Below, piece after piece: positions 5,174-5,183 of a stretch of DNA of 5,183 bases. The stretch is from Candidatus Babelota bacterium (GTDB lineage Bacteria > JAGOBX01), in contig JAGOBX010000290.1 of NCBI GenBank assembly GCA_017999075.1, forward strand, positions 1 to 5,183, read 5' to 3'. Position numbers and translations under genes: made by a program. Under the pieces are notes generated by a model, which was not told the DNA's origin, did no database searches, and was given only the letters and a program-made list of their open reading frames with translations. The stretch's first letter is position 1, and each line of letters begins with the position of its first letter.

Positions 5174-5183
5174 AATATAACTT

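Overview
This is an AT-rich bacterial accessory region with every recognisable gene on the + strand. Leucine codons are mostly TTA, and the intact genes after the transposase have clear purine-rich Shine-Dalgarno sites (GGAG, GGGGG, AGGAGGAG). Those sites argue against Bacteroidota, but nothing here fixes the phylum. The content is an insertion sequence, decaying small genes, a restriction-type nuclease and a two-gene operon of unknown role, which is typical of a genomic or defence island.

Bases 1-1173 hold the 3' part of an IS110-family (DEDD) transposase gene that is open to the left edge. It is followed by about 630 bases without a protein gene. The first 360 of these carry three strong RNA-like folds (1191-1365, 1377-1414, 1468-1536). 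They are richer in GC than their surroundings and lie where IS1111-type relatives keep their guide RNA, so the first is a good candidate for a bridge/seek RNA. Around 1616-1661 there are short direct repeats.

Two copies of a 'leader' follow. Each has an ECF-like promoter (TGCAAC, 16 bases, CGTATAAT or CGTATCAT) and the 3' end of a small gene of unknown function. The copies share a 52-base block with two mismatches. Copy 1 (1692-1804) lacks the middle of the small gene and runs straight into an intact gene for an Mrr-like PD-(D/E)xK nuclease with a putative N-terminal PUA/EVE-like sensing domain (1819-2751). Copy 2 (2805-3094) has nearly the whole small gene but with a one-base frameshift. It is followed by another small frameshifted gene (3143-3345).

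Bases 3455-5015 are a tight two-gene operon: an unrecognised 255-residue protein, then a 260-residue protein with motifs resembling the uracil-DNA-glycosylase fold (GVSPG and NHPS). The stop codon of the first overlaps the ribosome binding site of the second, so the products are probably made together. A hairpin at 5054-5098 may end the operon.

Taken together, one nuclease gene and one possible base-recognition enzyme with an unknown partner sit behind repeated promoter leaders, next to a mobile element. A role in defence against foreign or modified DNA is a reasonable inference, but the sequence alone does not prove it.
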